Assembly: GCF_000165425.1 (NCBI RefSeq)
Contig: NW_001799477.1
Span: 186,001-250,000, forward strand
Reading direction: 5' to 3'
Source: Paramecium tetraurelia
Lineage: Eukaryota; Ciliophora; Oligohymenophorea; Peniculida; Parameciidae
DNA: 64,000 nt
The position numbers and the translations under genes are program-made. Below, in pieces: positions 52,076 to 63,496 of the stretch. The notes below the pieces were generated by a model. That model saw nothing but the letters and a program-made list of their open reading frames with translations, was not told the origin of the DNA and ran no database searches. The stretch's first letter is position 1, and every line of letters begins with the position of its first letter.

Positions 52076-52915
52076 TCATTCTGTCAATTCAGCTTTGCAA
52101 GAATTACTAGACCATCCTAAATATGTCAAATGATCATTCAGATTTGGATTATAAACAGAAGCAGAACATTTTTGATCTTCTCCCTTTACTTCTTGGCATA
52201 TCACATAATTTACTCCGTCCTTATACCAAATTTCAGTATTAACATGTTCAAATTCATATCTTACTGGTGGTAAATGAGGAGCGATATCCTTCTTATTTGT
52301 CAATCTTGAATGAGTAACCTTCAATGTTGAAAACCAATCATAAAAATCAGAATCACCAACTCTGAGAGATCCAACAGTTACAAGGGTTACTTTAACTCCG
52401 ATCATAGCTAGTTCACTTGCAAACAAGGTTGCCATAGCTCCTCCCAAAGAGTGCCCTGTAACATAGTATTTTGCATATGGATATTTAATTCTATACTCAC
52501 CTATTAACACATCTAAATGAATTTTTAGAGATGTATAAGCTGCAAAGAATCCTTCATGAACTTAGCACTTGCAAATGGGATTGAATTCAATCTTCTTTGC
52601 ATCGATGTCAGCTATGAAATTCTTTATGTTTGATGCTCCTCTGAAAACTACAGTAATAGCTTAACTATGTGAATTGTAGGCTATATAACCTCTTGTTTCC
52701 TAGGTATAATTATAATAGATTACTAGTTCAATGTTCTCGAATATCTAAATTTTGCTCAAATGAGGATATTATTGGCTTATAGTGCCCACATTCCAACTTA
52801 AGATGTCCTCTGGGTGACAATAGGCAGCAAAGGACAAGGCAGTTAATTCATTTGCTATACTTGGATCATAATAGAATGCAGAGACAATTGCAATAAGAGC
52901 AAAGAAAATTTTCAT
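52076..52915 (-). CDS. Secreted class-3 lipase, copy 2
   Basis: Signal peptide MKIFFALIAIVSAFYYD. Same motif order as copy 1: ELTALSFAAYCHPEDILSW, RGYIAYNSHSQAITVVFRGA, nucleophile elbow YYVTGHSLGGAMATLFASEL, GSLRVGDSDFYDWF, Asp region LTNKKDIAPHLPPV, and His in FEHVNTEIWYK or NDHLTYLGW. A 24-nt intron at 52700-52723 sits at the same protein position as in copy 1. About 270 residues. The pair is a tandem duplication that has diverged considerably. Confidence 0.92.
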
Positions 52916-53311
52916 TTTTAAATATTTGTCTTAATGAAGTATCCTGACCACAATTTATACTTAACTATTTATATAATATTATTAATTAAATAATTAATTT
53001 TGATTTAGTAATTATATTTTTATTTTGCATTCAATGAATGGACTTGTCTATTATCACTCACATCTTTGTGTCATTATTGAACTATTAACTTTAAATAATA
53101 AAATATCCATAAATAAATTGATCTACTACATTAAATCTTCATTTGAATATCATTTTTATCTATAATCATTTAATCACGAGTTTTTTAGTATTTTTAACAA
53201 AATTACTTGGATTTTTAATAATTGTTATAGGAATTGTTCATTTGTGTATAAATAAATGATAATTTTAATTGCATTAATATTTAATAAATTATTTTTCTGT
53301 TATTAACATAA
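52916..53311. other. Divergent AT-rich spacer
   Basis: About 395 bp between the lipase (minus) and the next plus-strand gene, holding the promoters of both. Very AT-rich; no motif recognised. Confidence 0.35.
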
Positions 53312-54008
53312 ATGAACCACAGTTATTACAATAAATCCAACAGCAATTTAACTCCTGGCAAAGCAAAGTCACAACACGTAACTTAGATTTAGTTGTAAGA
53401 CATTCAATTTAATTTCAGAAACATCAGCAAATATATTAGAGATTCCTCTACTGAAAACTACAAAAAAGGAGATAATGTATTGAACACATTAATCCAACAG
53501 TCTTAATAAGCAATACAATCAGCTAGACAATTTAGTATTGATAGACCGATTAAGACTTCTCCAATTGAATCGTAAAGTTTCCCCTAAAATCAAATAGCTC
53601 TCCACATATTCAAAAAAAAGTTATCAGCACTTCCTAAAATTTGTCTTCCTAAATTAGAAAAAGCACAGAATTACAACCAAGAAGCAGTGCATAGTTTGAT
53701 AGACTACTTAATGAAAATACTTCATTGTTGATGCGCATATAAGAATTAGAATAAAAAGTAAGAAATTGATGTTAACAAGTGAGAATCAATTATTATAAAT
53801 GAAATGCTAGTGCAGCAACCAGAACAATAAAAGATCATAAGAAAATGTATACAAAATAGCAAATTAAAATAAGGGTGAGCTAGATGAATTCTTGCAATCA
53901 CATCATTGTAATGAAAATGAAAATAGAATATTAAAAGAATTAATAAATAGGTAATCCTCTATTATGCATATCCCATCAGTTATTCAAACACTTTCACTTA
54001 TTAAATGA
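53312..54008 (+). CDS. Coiled-coil protein of unknown function
   Basis: Starts MNHSYYNKSNSNLTPGKAK. A 24-nt intron near 53392 is followed by NISKYIRDSSTENYKKGDN. Two more introns (38 nt near 53612, 26 nt near 53758) lead to a short coiled coil, QFDRLLNENTSLLMRIQELE, and a Gln/Asn-rich tail ending SVIQTLSLIK. About 200 residues. No domain recognised. Confidence 0.5.
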
Positions 54009-54677
54009 AATCATAGTATATAAATAATTTATAATAACCCTAATGATTTCATTAAAAATTGAATATACTTCTTGTAGAATAATCAGTATTTACTAGAAGT
54101 ATAATTATTGGATAGTTTCTATCTTTTATGATATTAACATATTAGTATTTTATAAATTAGTTTGCTCCAGTATTTTGACAAAAATTTATTACTATCACTC
54201 CCCCTAATCATGTATCTGTATAAATGAGTTAAGATTAAATAGAAATGATTTTTCCAATAAGCTCTTTGATATATAGTCACAAAATTGTTCTTATTTTTTA
54301 TTAATCCATAAAAAAACCAAGGGCTAATTCAAATTTGGTTAAAAGTATTTTTAGTTTATTTTAATTCTAAATAGTCATTTGAATATCTCCATAATATAAA
54401 CGATATAATAATATTAAATATTAATTTGATGATTATTTTGATATGGTTATACCTTTATTTTAGTTTGCTTCTATTTCCATAATTTTATAATATTCTGAAA
54501 TAATGATTTAAAATTTTGGATGTGGTTCTAAGTTTGTTTAAAGAAAGTATGGAAGTTTAGGATTTTTCTCCTGGATAACTAAGATAATCAATGTGACAAG
54601 GAATTTTATTAGGAATACAATTATTAATGATATAATAATTATTAACACAATTATATTCAGTGATTTTTTCTTAATAA
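54009..54677. other. AT-rich intergenic stretch
   Basis: About 670 bp with runs of T and A and TGA codons in all frames. It separates the convergent stops of the coiled-coil gene and the homeodomain gene. No feature recognised. Confidence 0.4.
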
Positions 54678-55479
54678 TCAAATAATTTATTCGTATTTCT
54701 TTTTTTTTAAGATAGCAAGCTCCTTAAATTTAGTCTCGACGACCTTTTTGAACTTCTTTTGCTAAGAGGATTTACTTTTAAGACTATTCCTGGCATTAAT
54801 GAACCAGTTTAAGACCTATATATAATATTGATTCCGACTTACTTATTTGTTAGAGAGACTTGTTAATTGAACTAATTATTCAACTTATTATTGCTTTGGA
54901 TATGGATTATTGTAGTTTTCAATTAACCATTTTTTTAGTATCATATTAGCTTATTTAGAGTAGGTCCTTTTAGAGTTAACTAAGTAATAAATAAAATTGG
55001 AATGTACTTGGGTAGTTGGATAATAATTTTAGTTTCTATATGTCTTCATAGAGTTTTATTTTGTTTTATATTTGAGTAGTGACTTCTTCAAAAAATTAGG
55101 TTGTTTAAGTTTATGTAAAAGTACTATATATTTTATCATCAATTATTCTCGATTTCAGTGTATCAAAAAACTTTTTCAGTAGAGTGTTCTTGTCAACTGT
55201 CTGCAATATAATGTGAAAATAATTACATTAGTTTCTTCTGTGCATTCCACATCAATAGGATCATTTTTTTTATTCGTTTCTTCATTCTAGCTTTATCCAG
55301 TCTGTTACTATGTTATCCAAGTAATCCAAATATTTTCAAGTGTTTTCATATCTGACAATGCTTTTTGTGCCTTAGCTTTATTAACTAGAAGTTTGAAATA
55401 TTCTGAAAGTACCTTATTACTAAAGTTATAGGCATGATGATTCTTTCATGCCATCTTCTATTATGGATTGGAATTGCAT
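54678..55479 (-). CDS. TALE-class homeodomain transcription factor
   Basis: After splicing, a homeodomain is read at about 54770-54990: SKRTYSKQANMILKKWLIEN, then YNNPYPKQQQVEQLVQLTSL and SNKQVLNWFINARNSLKSK. The PYP in an extended first loop and WFINAR in helix 3 are the TALE (KNOX/BEL/PBX/TGIF) hallmarks. Introns at 54816-54842, 54980-55007 and 55201-55226 each restore the domain or the frame. Upstream is a helical region (YEDIQKLKLL, NTLLKKFFDTLKSRIIDD). The start (55479) is uncertain: one frame change near the N-terminus is unresolved. It should bind DNA in the nucleus. Domain identity is strong. Confidence 0.82.
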
Positions 55480-56493
55480 ATCTGCAGAGGATCTTTTTTT
55501 ATTTTTAAAATTGATTAAATTTAAGTCAAAATTTTACTGATTAATAGCATATCAGCATAACACATGGATGACGTCGTATTAGATTCGATATAATACGCAA
55601 GCAGTTAACGAATGATTTTTTGATATTATATATAATAATTGAATTTTATATCAATAATTTTAAGTATTAAATAATTAAGAAATATTTAATTATTTAATTA
55701 TTATTGATTTCGCATAATATATTTAAGTCATTTTAACATAATTTTAGTTTAAGCCAATCAAATAATTATTTTAACTCCTTTATCAGATTTATTATTGATT
55801 TCCTCTAGATTAAATGCATAATTTTCAACATGTTTGTGAGCAGTAAATTTAAAGTTGACACGCAATACAATATTATTGAAGAGTGATCCATTATTTCAAT
55901 TAGAATGCTTGAATAGTTCTTGCAATAAAGCTTTTTATACTTGATGGATCAAAAGCAAATGGAAGTTTTTAAGATCTAGATCTTGATTATATTATTTATA
56001 TTCTCAGCAATTATTATTTTTCAAAAATTGACTTTTTTATAATATAATCATATATTTGTAAGTGTTAATAATAAATATATTTAAAAGAATTTGCTTTCGA
56101 AGTAGAAAATAAAACTACTAAAAGGAATTATAATTTTTTTCTCAATATTTAGAAATTGAGAACTTAAGTAAATATACATTACTAAGGAGTGAAATGTCTT
56201 CATAAAAATTATTATTTAAAAATATAGTTTAAAGTAAATCGAAGATAAAATAATGAACCCTTCATAATTTAATTATACTAATAACGCGGTTAGTATTATT
56301 TAGATATTTTTAAACTGATATTCATTAGATAATAGAAAAAATAAATTGTTAATAAATTCAAAATATTTAATCTAATAAATTTTTCAATATTATTATGAAA
56401 GATTTTATGTAGTTATATTGTTTAAGATTAATGAAAAAGATTTATTATTAATTAAGGCAATAGTAATTGGTTTATGTATTATTTTAGTTAATA
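55480..56493. other. AT-rich spacer with an inverted repeat
   Basis: About 1 kb with no recognisable gene. Around 55669-55695 an inverted repeat of ten bases (arm AAATAATTAA) flanks a short loop, part of a longer palindrome-rich AT stretch. In DNA this AT-rich such repeats occur by chance. Confidence 0.35.
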
Positions 56494-56912
56494 ATGATTA
56501 GAGAATTCTTGAAAGTTAATACAGAAAATTGTTTTGATCTAATAACCATGAATGTGAGAACCTTGATGAAACTGATAGAAATGGTGGCAAGTCATTATTA
56601 TAGATTGCAATAACAACTATAATTTAACACTAATCAAAGCATTATTAATAAAGAAGGTTGATGTTAATTTTCAGAATAAAATTGATAAGAGTACTCCTTT
56701 ATTTGTGTCAATTTTATTAACTTTTTGGAGGCAGAATATAAAACAAAATAAAAAAAGAATTGGGGGCTGATGAAGATATCTTGTAAAAGAAAGAAGATAC
56801 AAAAAATAGGTTTAGGATGTTGGCCATCTTTACAGCAATTATCCTGGGGGCCTATTTATTTTTTATTGTATATATACAAAATTCATAGATTTTTTATTTT
56901 TGTAAATGTTGA
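56494..56912 (+). pseudogene. Ankyrin-repeat fragment with a membrane segment, probably decayed
   Basis: Words of ankyrin repeats are visible (NLDETDRNGGKSLLQIAI, LTLIKALLIKKVDVNFQN, KIDKSTPLFVSI). A helix-like membrane segment follows (RFRMLAIFTAIILGAYLFF) and then the TGA at 56910. The pieces lie in different frames with no good introns joining all of them: one shift falls inside a repeat, another before ELGADEDIL. It looks like the remnant of an ankyrin-channel-type gene, but a real gene with odd introns cannot be excluded. Confidence 0.4.
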
Positions 56913-57142
56913 ATTTGATAATACTCTAATATATAGAATAACATGAGCATAGTTATCCATAAAGAGATTAATTATATTTAAATATGAAATTAGTTTGTAT
57001 TAAGAATCATTTCAGGTTTTAAATACTTATTTGCTCTTTACTTTTCTTCATTGAATTATTCTCTTAGTTTGACTCTCATGGTGATTATGATTTTATTGAA
57101 TGAATTTATTGTAAAGATGTTAACCATTTAATAATAAAATAA

Positions 57143-57906
57143 ATGAATAAACGTGATATTCTGTTATAAGCACGTGAAGGGTATGAACTATTATTTTAAT
57201 GTAGTCGTAAACAATCTGAATAGTAACTCAGTCTTCTAATGAATCGAATAAACCTTATTTAATAAAACCAACTTAAAGTCATTCGAAGGATTAAATTACA
57301 ATAGAAGTCTGTTGAAATGAAGCAATTCATACAGTCCGAGCATGATTCATTTAATTAGAGTGTTATATACACATTATTATGATAGAGACTAATTTAGAAT
57401 ATTCAGAAATTATAGTAATTACAGCGGACTTAACTAATGGCAAAAACAAAAAAGTAATAAAGTGAGGAGGGACGTAAGAAAACTTAAGAGCAATAAAAAT
57501 GGATTAAGCAAAAGGAGACTTAGAACTTGAAAATTAGGAAGCTTGAATTAGAGAGACAAATACAGCAATAAAAGGAGTCAGAATTAATTAAAAATATTGT
57601 CAGACACAACAAACTAAAATAAGAGAGAGCATAATCACAAATTAAATTGAGAATCAGATAGAAATCAAACGAAGAACTCAGAAATAAGGAATATTCATAA
57701 TTATTAGAAGTTGAATGTCAAAAAAGAATATAGACAGAATAATCCATTCAAAAACTAGAGTAGAAGGAATAATTATTGATTTAAGAACTTTAAACATCTT
57801 AATAGTTAAGTTCGACCTACTCTCGTTAATTGGTATTACTCCTTATCCATTTTAGGATCCTAGAAATATTACTAAAATTAGAGCAAAGTCGTACTATTTC
57901 TAATGA
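57143..57906 (+). CDS. Long coiled-coil protein
   Basis: Starts MNKRDILLQAREGYELLF. From about residue 75 it is one continuous charged helix (EEGRKKTQEQQKWIKQKET, KIRKLELERQIQQQKESEL, LRIRQKSNEELRNKEYSQLL). Two introns: 24 nt near 57362-57385 removes a TGA, and 23 nt near 57831-57853 sets the end RNITKIRAKSYYFQ. About 235 residues. Likely structural (cortex or basal body); no named domain. Confidence 0.6.
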
Positions 57907-58243
57907 TTATTTTATATTATTTAAGCAGCAATTATTTAATCTAACAATCATGTTTGTTTTAATAAATTGAAATCAATTAATTAATTAGTATAATATTCTA
58001 TTTTTATTGGTTTAATAAGACAAACTAAAATATTGTTTTATCCTTATTTATTTCTAATGTAATTTATCTCATTTATAAAATATATATATTCTATAAAGAA
58101 TATAAAAGTGAAATTGTATATCATAATGAGTTTAAAGTATTCTATTGGAATTTAATTGACGATACTGAAATTAGAATATTCAAAATAATAAAAAAAATCA
58201 AAAACTGCTTTGTTTAATAAGAATCAAAATTTTCATTTCTCAA

Positions 58244-59239
58244 ATGGCTAAATTCGATATAACCCTTTTGAAATTGCTATAAAACTTAACTTCAATACTC
58301 TAATATTTATTTCAAAAAAATAGTATTAAATTAGAAAATGAAAGAGGAATCATGCAATATTATAAATAAAACATTTCTATATTTAATCTTGCAAAATAAA
58401 ATGGTTTAAAGATTTGATAAATCAGTTGTATGAGCCCTTAAACTATAAAAAAATGAATTTCTTACAATTTCTATTATCATATTTGATTGCAGAAACAGAA
58501 TATTCTTACATTCTAACGATACTGAAGAAAGAGACAATCATTTTAAAGAATATAGATTCATGAATACAGACAATAATTATAAATCACTCTCAAAAATAAT
58601 GTGTAAAATTAAAAAAAGTCAATCATAAAATGTAAAATAACACTTCAATTGCTGATATTAAACTCCATTCTTAAATATCAACAATAGAAAATGTGATAAA
58701 ACCCCATTCTCAAAATAATGAATATTATTTTTATAATCAATAAATTCATTTAAATAATAGTTATATTTTTTATTGATAAGATACTTTAAAATTGAAAATT
58801 ACAACCCTAATTTAGATATAAAATTAAATTAATTTTAATAAGAAGAATCCGTTTAACAACTATATTAAAATGAGATAGTATACTCAAATCTAGTGATCTC
58901 CATTATTAATTAGTTAAAGAGAATGACAATGAATAAATCCTGAATTGAGAGTTTACACGAGTAAAATAAGAAAATGTAAACTATAATAAGAGATTAGAAT
59001 ATTAAGGAAGTTATGAAAGGCATATTTAATTAAATGTTTAGCATTAGTTTTCTGATTATAAGAAGGAGCCAGTGAATTCTATCCAGTACCTAAACTATAC
59101 TTATTCCACCTTAAAAATAGATATATTTGATAGATAAGTGAATTAGATGAATGATGAACTATCTGTTAATCATCAAATAATGAATATTAATAATGAAGAG
59201 ATGGCAGAAATATTGATAAAGAAATTAGAACTCATTTGA
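58244..59239 (+). CDS. Asn/Gln-rich protein, exon structure unresolved
   Basis: ATG 58244 opens MAKFDITLLKLLQNLTSIL. Coding words follow in other frames: HSNDTEERDNHFKEYRFM, SIADIKLHSQISTIENVIK and PVNSIQYLNYTYSTLKIDIF, ending in a frame with EEMAEILIKKLELI before TGA 59237. Introns are required but I could not fix them all. Composition is AT-driven (Asn, Ile, Lys, Gln). It may be one real gene or an ageing one. Confidence 0.35.
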
Positions 59240-59409
59240 TTAAACAATTGAATACTAGAAAGAGAGACATTGAAAAGAAGAGGATTAAGATTTGAGTAAT
59301 AATTAATTTGATATTGAAAAATATCAACTCCCTTATATCATAATTTCTTCGGTTTTATAAAAAAGTTTAATGAAGAATTTACGCCTTTTATTTATTATTA
59401 TTATTAAAA

Positions 59410-60971
59410 ATGGAAACTGATCCAATGAATGTTACATAAAATCAGACATAAACTAGACGTCATTATCCTAAAGATGTTCAAGTAACTTAATATCTGTCAT
59501 AAAAAGGGTTTAAAATCGGAATGGTATGGAATTGAACATCATTTGTAAGAGATTGGATTAGACATTTAGCGAAATGAAAGGGAAATTTTGAATCTAAGAA
59601 AAAAAGAATTATTGTATGAGATTGTTATTTCATTCTTTTAGGACTGAATTGGATCGCAAAATGCTTGAGTAATTGTAGATTAAGTAGAAGGAATTAGAGT
59701 AGAAATATGAAGATGCGCAAGAAATGAAAAGGAGACAATTGAAATTCTAAGAGGAACAGAGAAAATTCTTAGAAGATAGGGCTATATTGCAAAAAGGCAT
59801 CTCTTCCATCTATGACAAATAAAAATAAGATTCCTTAATTAGAGAAATGGATATGAGACAATAAAAGTTAGAGTGGGAATAGTAGGCTTTGGAAGAGAAT
59901 AGAAGGAGAATGGAATAGGATTTCCTATAGAGGAGATTGCAGAAGGAGCAATGGGCTAAAGAACAAGATGCAGACTTGAAACTATCTTAGTTAAGACATA
60001 TGGAAGAAAGAGAGAGATATAGAAGTGATTAAATTGAAATTCAGGAATTAAATAGAAGAAATGCAGAAAAAGAATTAATCAAAGAGGAAAACTATAAAAA
60101 CGTATCAAAATCAAATCTAATTAATAGTTTTACAGACTCTGCTCCCAAAATTAAGCTTAATTGTAGAAAATGCATATTGACAATGTTCTGTAGCCTTTGT
60201 TAGAGAGGTAAGCCTAATTGGAGTCATTGATTGCTAAAAATATGGATGCTTATCAAAGAAAACTACTTCAAGATGAATTAGATCGAGTATTGAAGAGGCA
60301 AGAGGAGTGTAGATCAACACTTAATGTGAATAAAAAGATTTTGGATGAAAGAGAGTAAGGAAAATATCAGGAGAAGAGTGTTAAATAGGAGTTGAATAAA
60401 TAAAGATTAGAAGATGTAAAGTCTTATGCTATTTTATTAGCTTTAAAATTACAATCAATTCTTAGTTTAAAAGAAAGTTGATTAAGTAGAATAGCAAAGA
60501 TAATACAAAGAATATTTAGATCAGTAAAGAATCGAAAAGTATCAATTATATTTTATTAAAGAGAGGAACAAAGACTGAAACAACTTAGAATGGGAAGATA
60601 AGAGAAATCTATGAATATGTTGGATTTGCAGGCATATAAAAATTAAGATGCATAACTAAATGCGAAGATTATTGGATGGTCACCATAAGTTGGGTATTTT
60701 TCTGTTCATTCTATGTAGTTAATTACCACCAAAATAAGATTATTTATTAAAATAACAATCTCTAACTTAATTAAAGCAGGATGAGATGAATACAATTAAC
60801 TAAAATTTGAGTAATGTTTCTTAAGTCAGTCGAGGACAGGCTTTAAGAGGAGCAGGATAAAATGCAATTCATTAGAATCACAATCCAGTTACAAATCCTA
60901 TTCCATTTAATAATCAGAATCCTTACATATAGAAATAATATGAGTAAATGATTAGACCAAGACCTTATTGA
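59410..60971 (+). CDS. Long coiled-coil protein
   Basis: Starts METDPMNVTQNQTQTRRHYP. The middle is an uninterrupted charged helix typical of filament or ciliary proteins (EQLQIKQKELEQKYEDAQEM, KLEWEQQALEENRRRMEQDF, LLERQAQLESLIAKNMDAY). The C-terminus is disordered (MNMLDLQAYKNQDAQLNAK, GQALRGAGQNAIHQNHNPV, ending MIRPRPY). Introns of 26, 25 and 23 nt keep the frame (near 60102, 60417, 60538). About 470 residues. Composition resembles trichohyalin-type ciliary proteins, without a diagnostic motif. Confidence 0.65.
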
Positions 60972-61259
60972 AATTTATTCATATTCAATAATAATGTTTC
61001 ATATCATATACTCTATTATCAATTGATTAAAAGTAAACTATTAAAATTTCAACTAAGTTATCATCTTAATATTATTTAAAACATAAATGCTTGAATTGCT
61101 AAAATTTTTATTAATAAATTTTAAATATCAAAATGAATTTTTAATAACCATTTCATTAATGTATTATGATAATTTGAGATAAAGTAGAGGAATATGATAA
61201 ATTGTTAATTAATAATATTAACTACTCCTTTAGAATATAAAATAATTGTTTTATAAATT

Positions 61260-62999
61260 ATGAAAGCCTTACGTAACCTCCTTAATAAAGACTACGAAGA
61301 CTTTCTGCAGCAAAAACATGATTAAAATAATCAGAATAAGCTGGTAACTAAAAGAACTGTTGCGACTAGGGAATCAGGGAGACCCGTTGGATCTCGAATG
61401 TACTAAAGAATTTCAAAACCTGAATCAGCTAGTTAAAGTATGGGAAATCTATTTGCAAATGGGAAAGGTAGTTTATTCACAAGTTCAAAACATTCTATTT
61501 AATAGGAGGCAAGTCCATAACTAACTGAATTATAAGAAAAATTTTTAGTTAAGCAATATTGGAGATCTTTACTTCGTTGGCAAGGATTTGATGATTATTT
61601 GTTCTTGAGAGATCCTTTGTATATAAAACACATAAAAGGGAGGGATATTTTAACAAAGAATGATGTAGTTGAGGAATTGAATTCATCAAATATGCATATG
61701 CAAGTAATGTATTAAGCAGACAGTGGAATGCAAGAATATAAAGATTAACATAGAAGATCGCAGATGCAATAATTATAGAAATTATATTAACCTGGAGAAG
61801 CTAATTATTAGAAATTTAATCCAGATAAATATAAGTAGACATTTTTCGGTGGGAGAGACGCAGCTAAATTACAATAGATAGTTTTTGAGAATCCAAAGTT
61901 TGTAGAGTTTATTGAAAAGATACAAAAGTTATTACAGATTATGAATGAGAAGATGGTTGTTGAGGAAGTTAATTAGATTTCACCTATTGGGGAGAGAATG
62001 ATTAGATTGTTGTGGAAAATAGGATGTTTGAACATGTTTTTAGTTGGTTATTACATTCATAATATGATATTGGAAATATATGGCAAGGAGAAATTGGCAT
62101 ATTCCAATTGGAAAAAGGTATTGAGAATTTGTAATATGCAAGGGAATCACTGTCATAAATATAAATTAATAGCATATAAGCATATATCTAAGATTTGTAT
62201 TAAGCTTTAGTAGTATGACAAAAGTTTAATTTACCTCAAGAAAATGCTGAAATTGTCATGGATAGTCAATGATACTAACTATGAGATATTTACTTATGAT
62301 AAAATTTCATTGTGCTATTATTACAAATAAGATATGAATAAAGCCATCTATTATCATGAAAAATTTGCATAAGGGGAATATGAAGAACCAGGTAAAGGCA
62401 TGAGAAATGTAGGCGAGGCAGCCTATTTGTTAGATGCCAAAACTAAAGAAGGATTTATTGATCAAAATTCCTATTCTGAAGATGAATATGATTTAGATGT
62501 ATTATTACAGAATGGTAATCTTAATAAGTGGGAAACAGAGAATAAGAGGAAGGATCTGAAAATATTGGTTAAGAAAATACCTATAGAATATAAGAAGGGA
62601 CATAGTTTTGGTAAAATTCATAGGCCAACTAATAAAGTCATTGATTTTAGGCATGCTATGTTAATACTACATCAATTTTAAAATAAATAATCTGTTCCTT
62701 TAGGACCTATTTATTAGAAAGAAGTACAAGAATAGTAAGAGTAGACTGCTAAAAAGTTTAAAAAGAAAGACTAAACTCAATCTTGCCAATATTTATTTAA
62801 TCAAAAAAGCACAAATAGAGTTGCATCAAACTTTTTACTATAAGAGGAAATTAAAGATTAAACCACCGGAGACACTTTGTGTTTTAAACCATCTGAAAAT
62901 GTTTACTATATCAAAAAAATGATCAGAGTCTTTTAATATGATCTTAAGCATTTATTATAGAAATAATCTCTTTTCAAAAACTCCACTGATTGTATATGA
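61260..62999 (+). CDS. TPR-like protein, intronless
   Basis: A single frame of 579 residues from MKALRNLLNKDYEDFLQQKH to TGA 62997, open only when TAA/TAG are read as Gln. The N-terminus is basic and disordered. From residue about 280, helical pairs with TPR-like spacing appear (GKEKLAYSNWKKVLRICNMQ, YDKSLIYLKKMLKLSWIVND, ISLCYYYKQDMNKAIYYHEK). A later part (HSFGKIHRPTNKVIDFRHAM) is conserved-looking but unknown. Probably a scaffold. TPR identity is by pattern. Confidence 0.65.
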
Positions 63000-63271
63000 T
63001 AATAATTATATGTTAATTTATTTATACATTAATAATTAAACCTAATGTTCATATGAGAATGATATTTAGTAGAAGAAGCTAAGGTTAGAAGTAATGAAAG
63101 ATAATCTTTGACTTAGTAAGTAATCTAATAATCAGAGACTTAACACAATAATTAATTTCTTTATTTTTTTTTATGAACTGCATCGTTTTAATCTAATGTA
63201 ATCATCAGATACTGTAGAAATATGATATACTGTACATAGAAAAAGCGAATGTAGTTTAGTTATAAATTTTT

Positions 63272-63496
63272 ATGGATGAGAAATTTGATTACTTAATAGA
63301 AGAGTCTTTCATCATTATTAATAAAAATAATGATATTACAGAAACACAACAATTAAAAAAAAGTAAGACTAATAACAAGGGATATTATGGAAAGATGATT
63401 GAATATTAATATGGTTATTATATAATGGGAATTCAATTTTAAGAATAATCCAAAAAGATAAGAAATACTAGTTTGAGAACATCTAATGAATGTTGA
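63272..63496 (+). CDS. Short ORF, unknown
   Basis: A 74-residue frame (MDEKFDYLIEESFIIINKNN to LRTSNEC) ending at TGA 63494. A GT..AG segment just after could extend it by about 30 codons. Composition is plausible for a gene but AT-biased. Beyond it, to the window end, I see no further gene. Confidence 0.3.

Noticed and set aside
55661-55700. AT-only inverted repeat as a possible transposon end or hairpin terminator
   Set aside because: In DNA this AT-rich such palindromes are expected by chance, and there is no target duplication or linked transposase.
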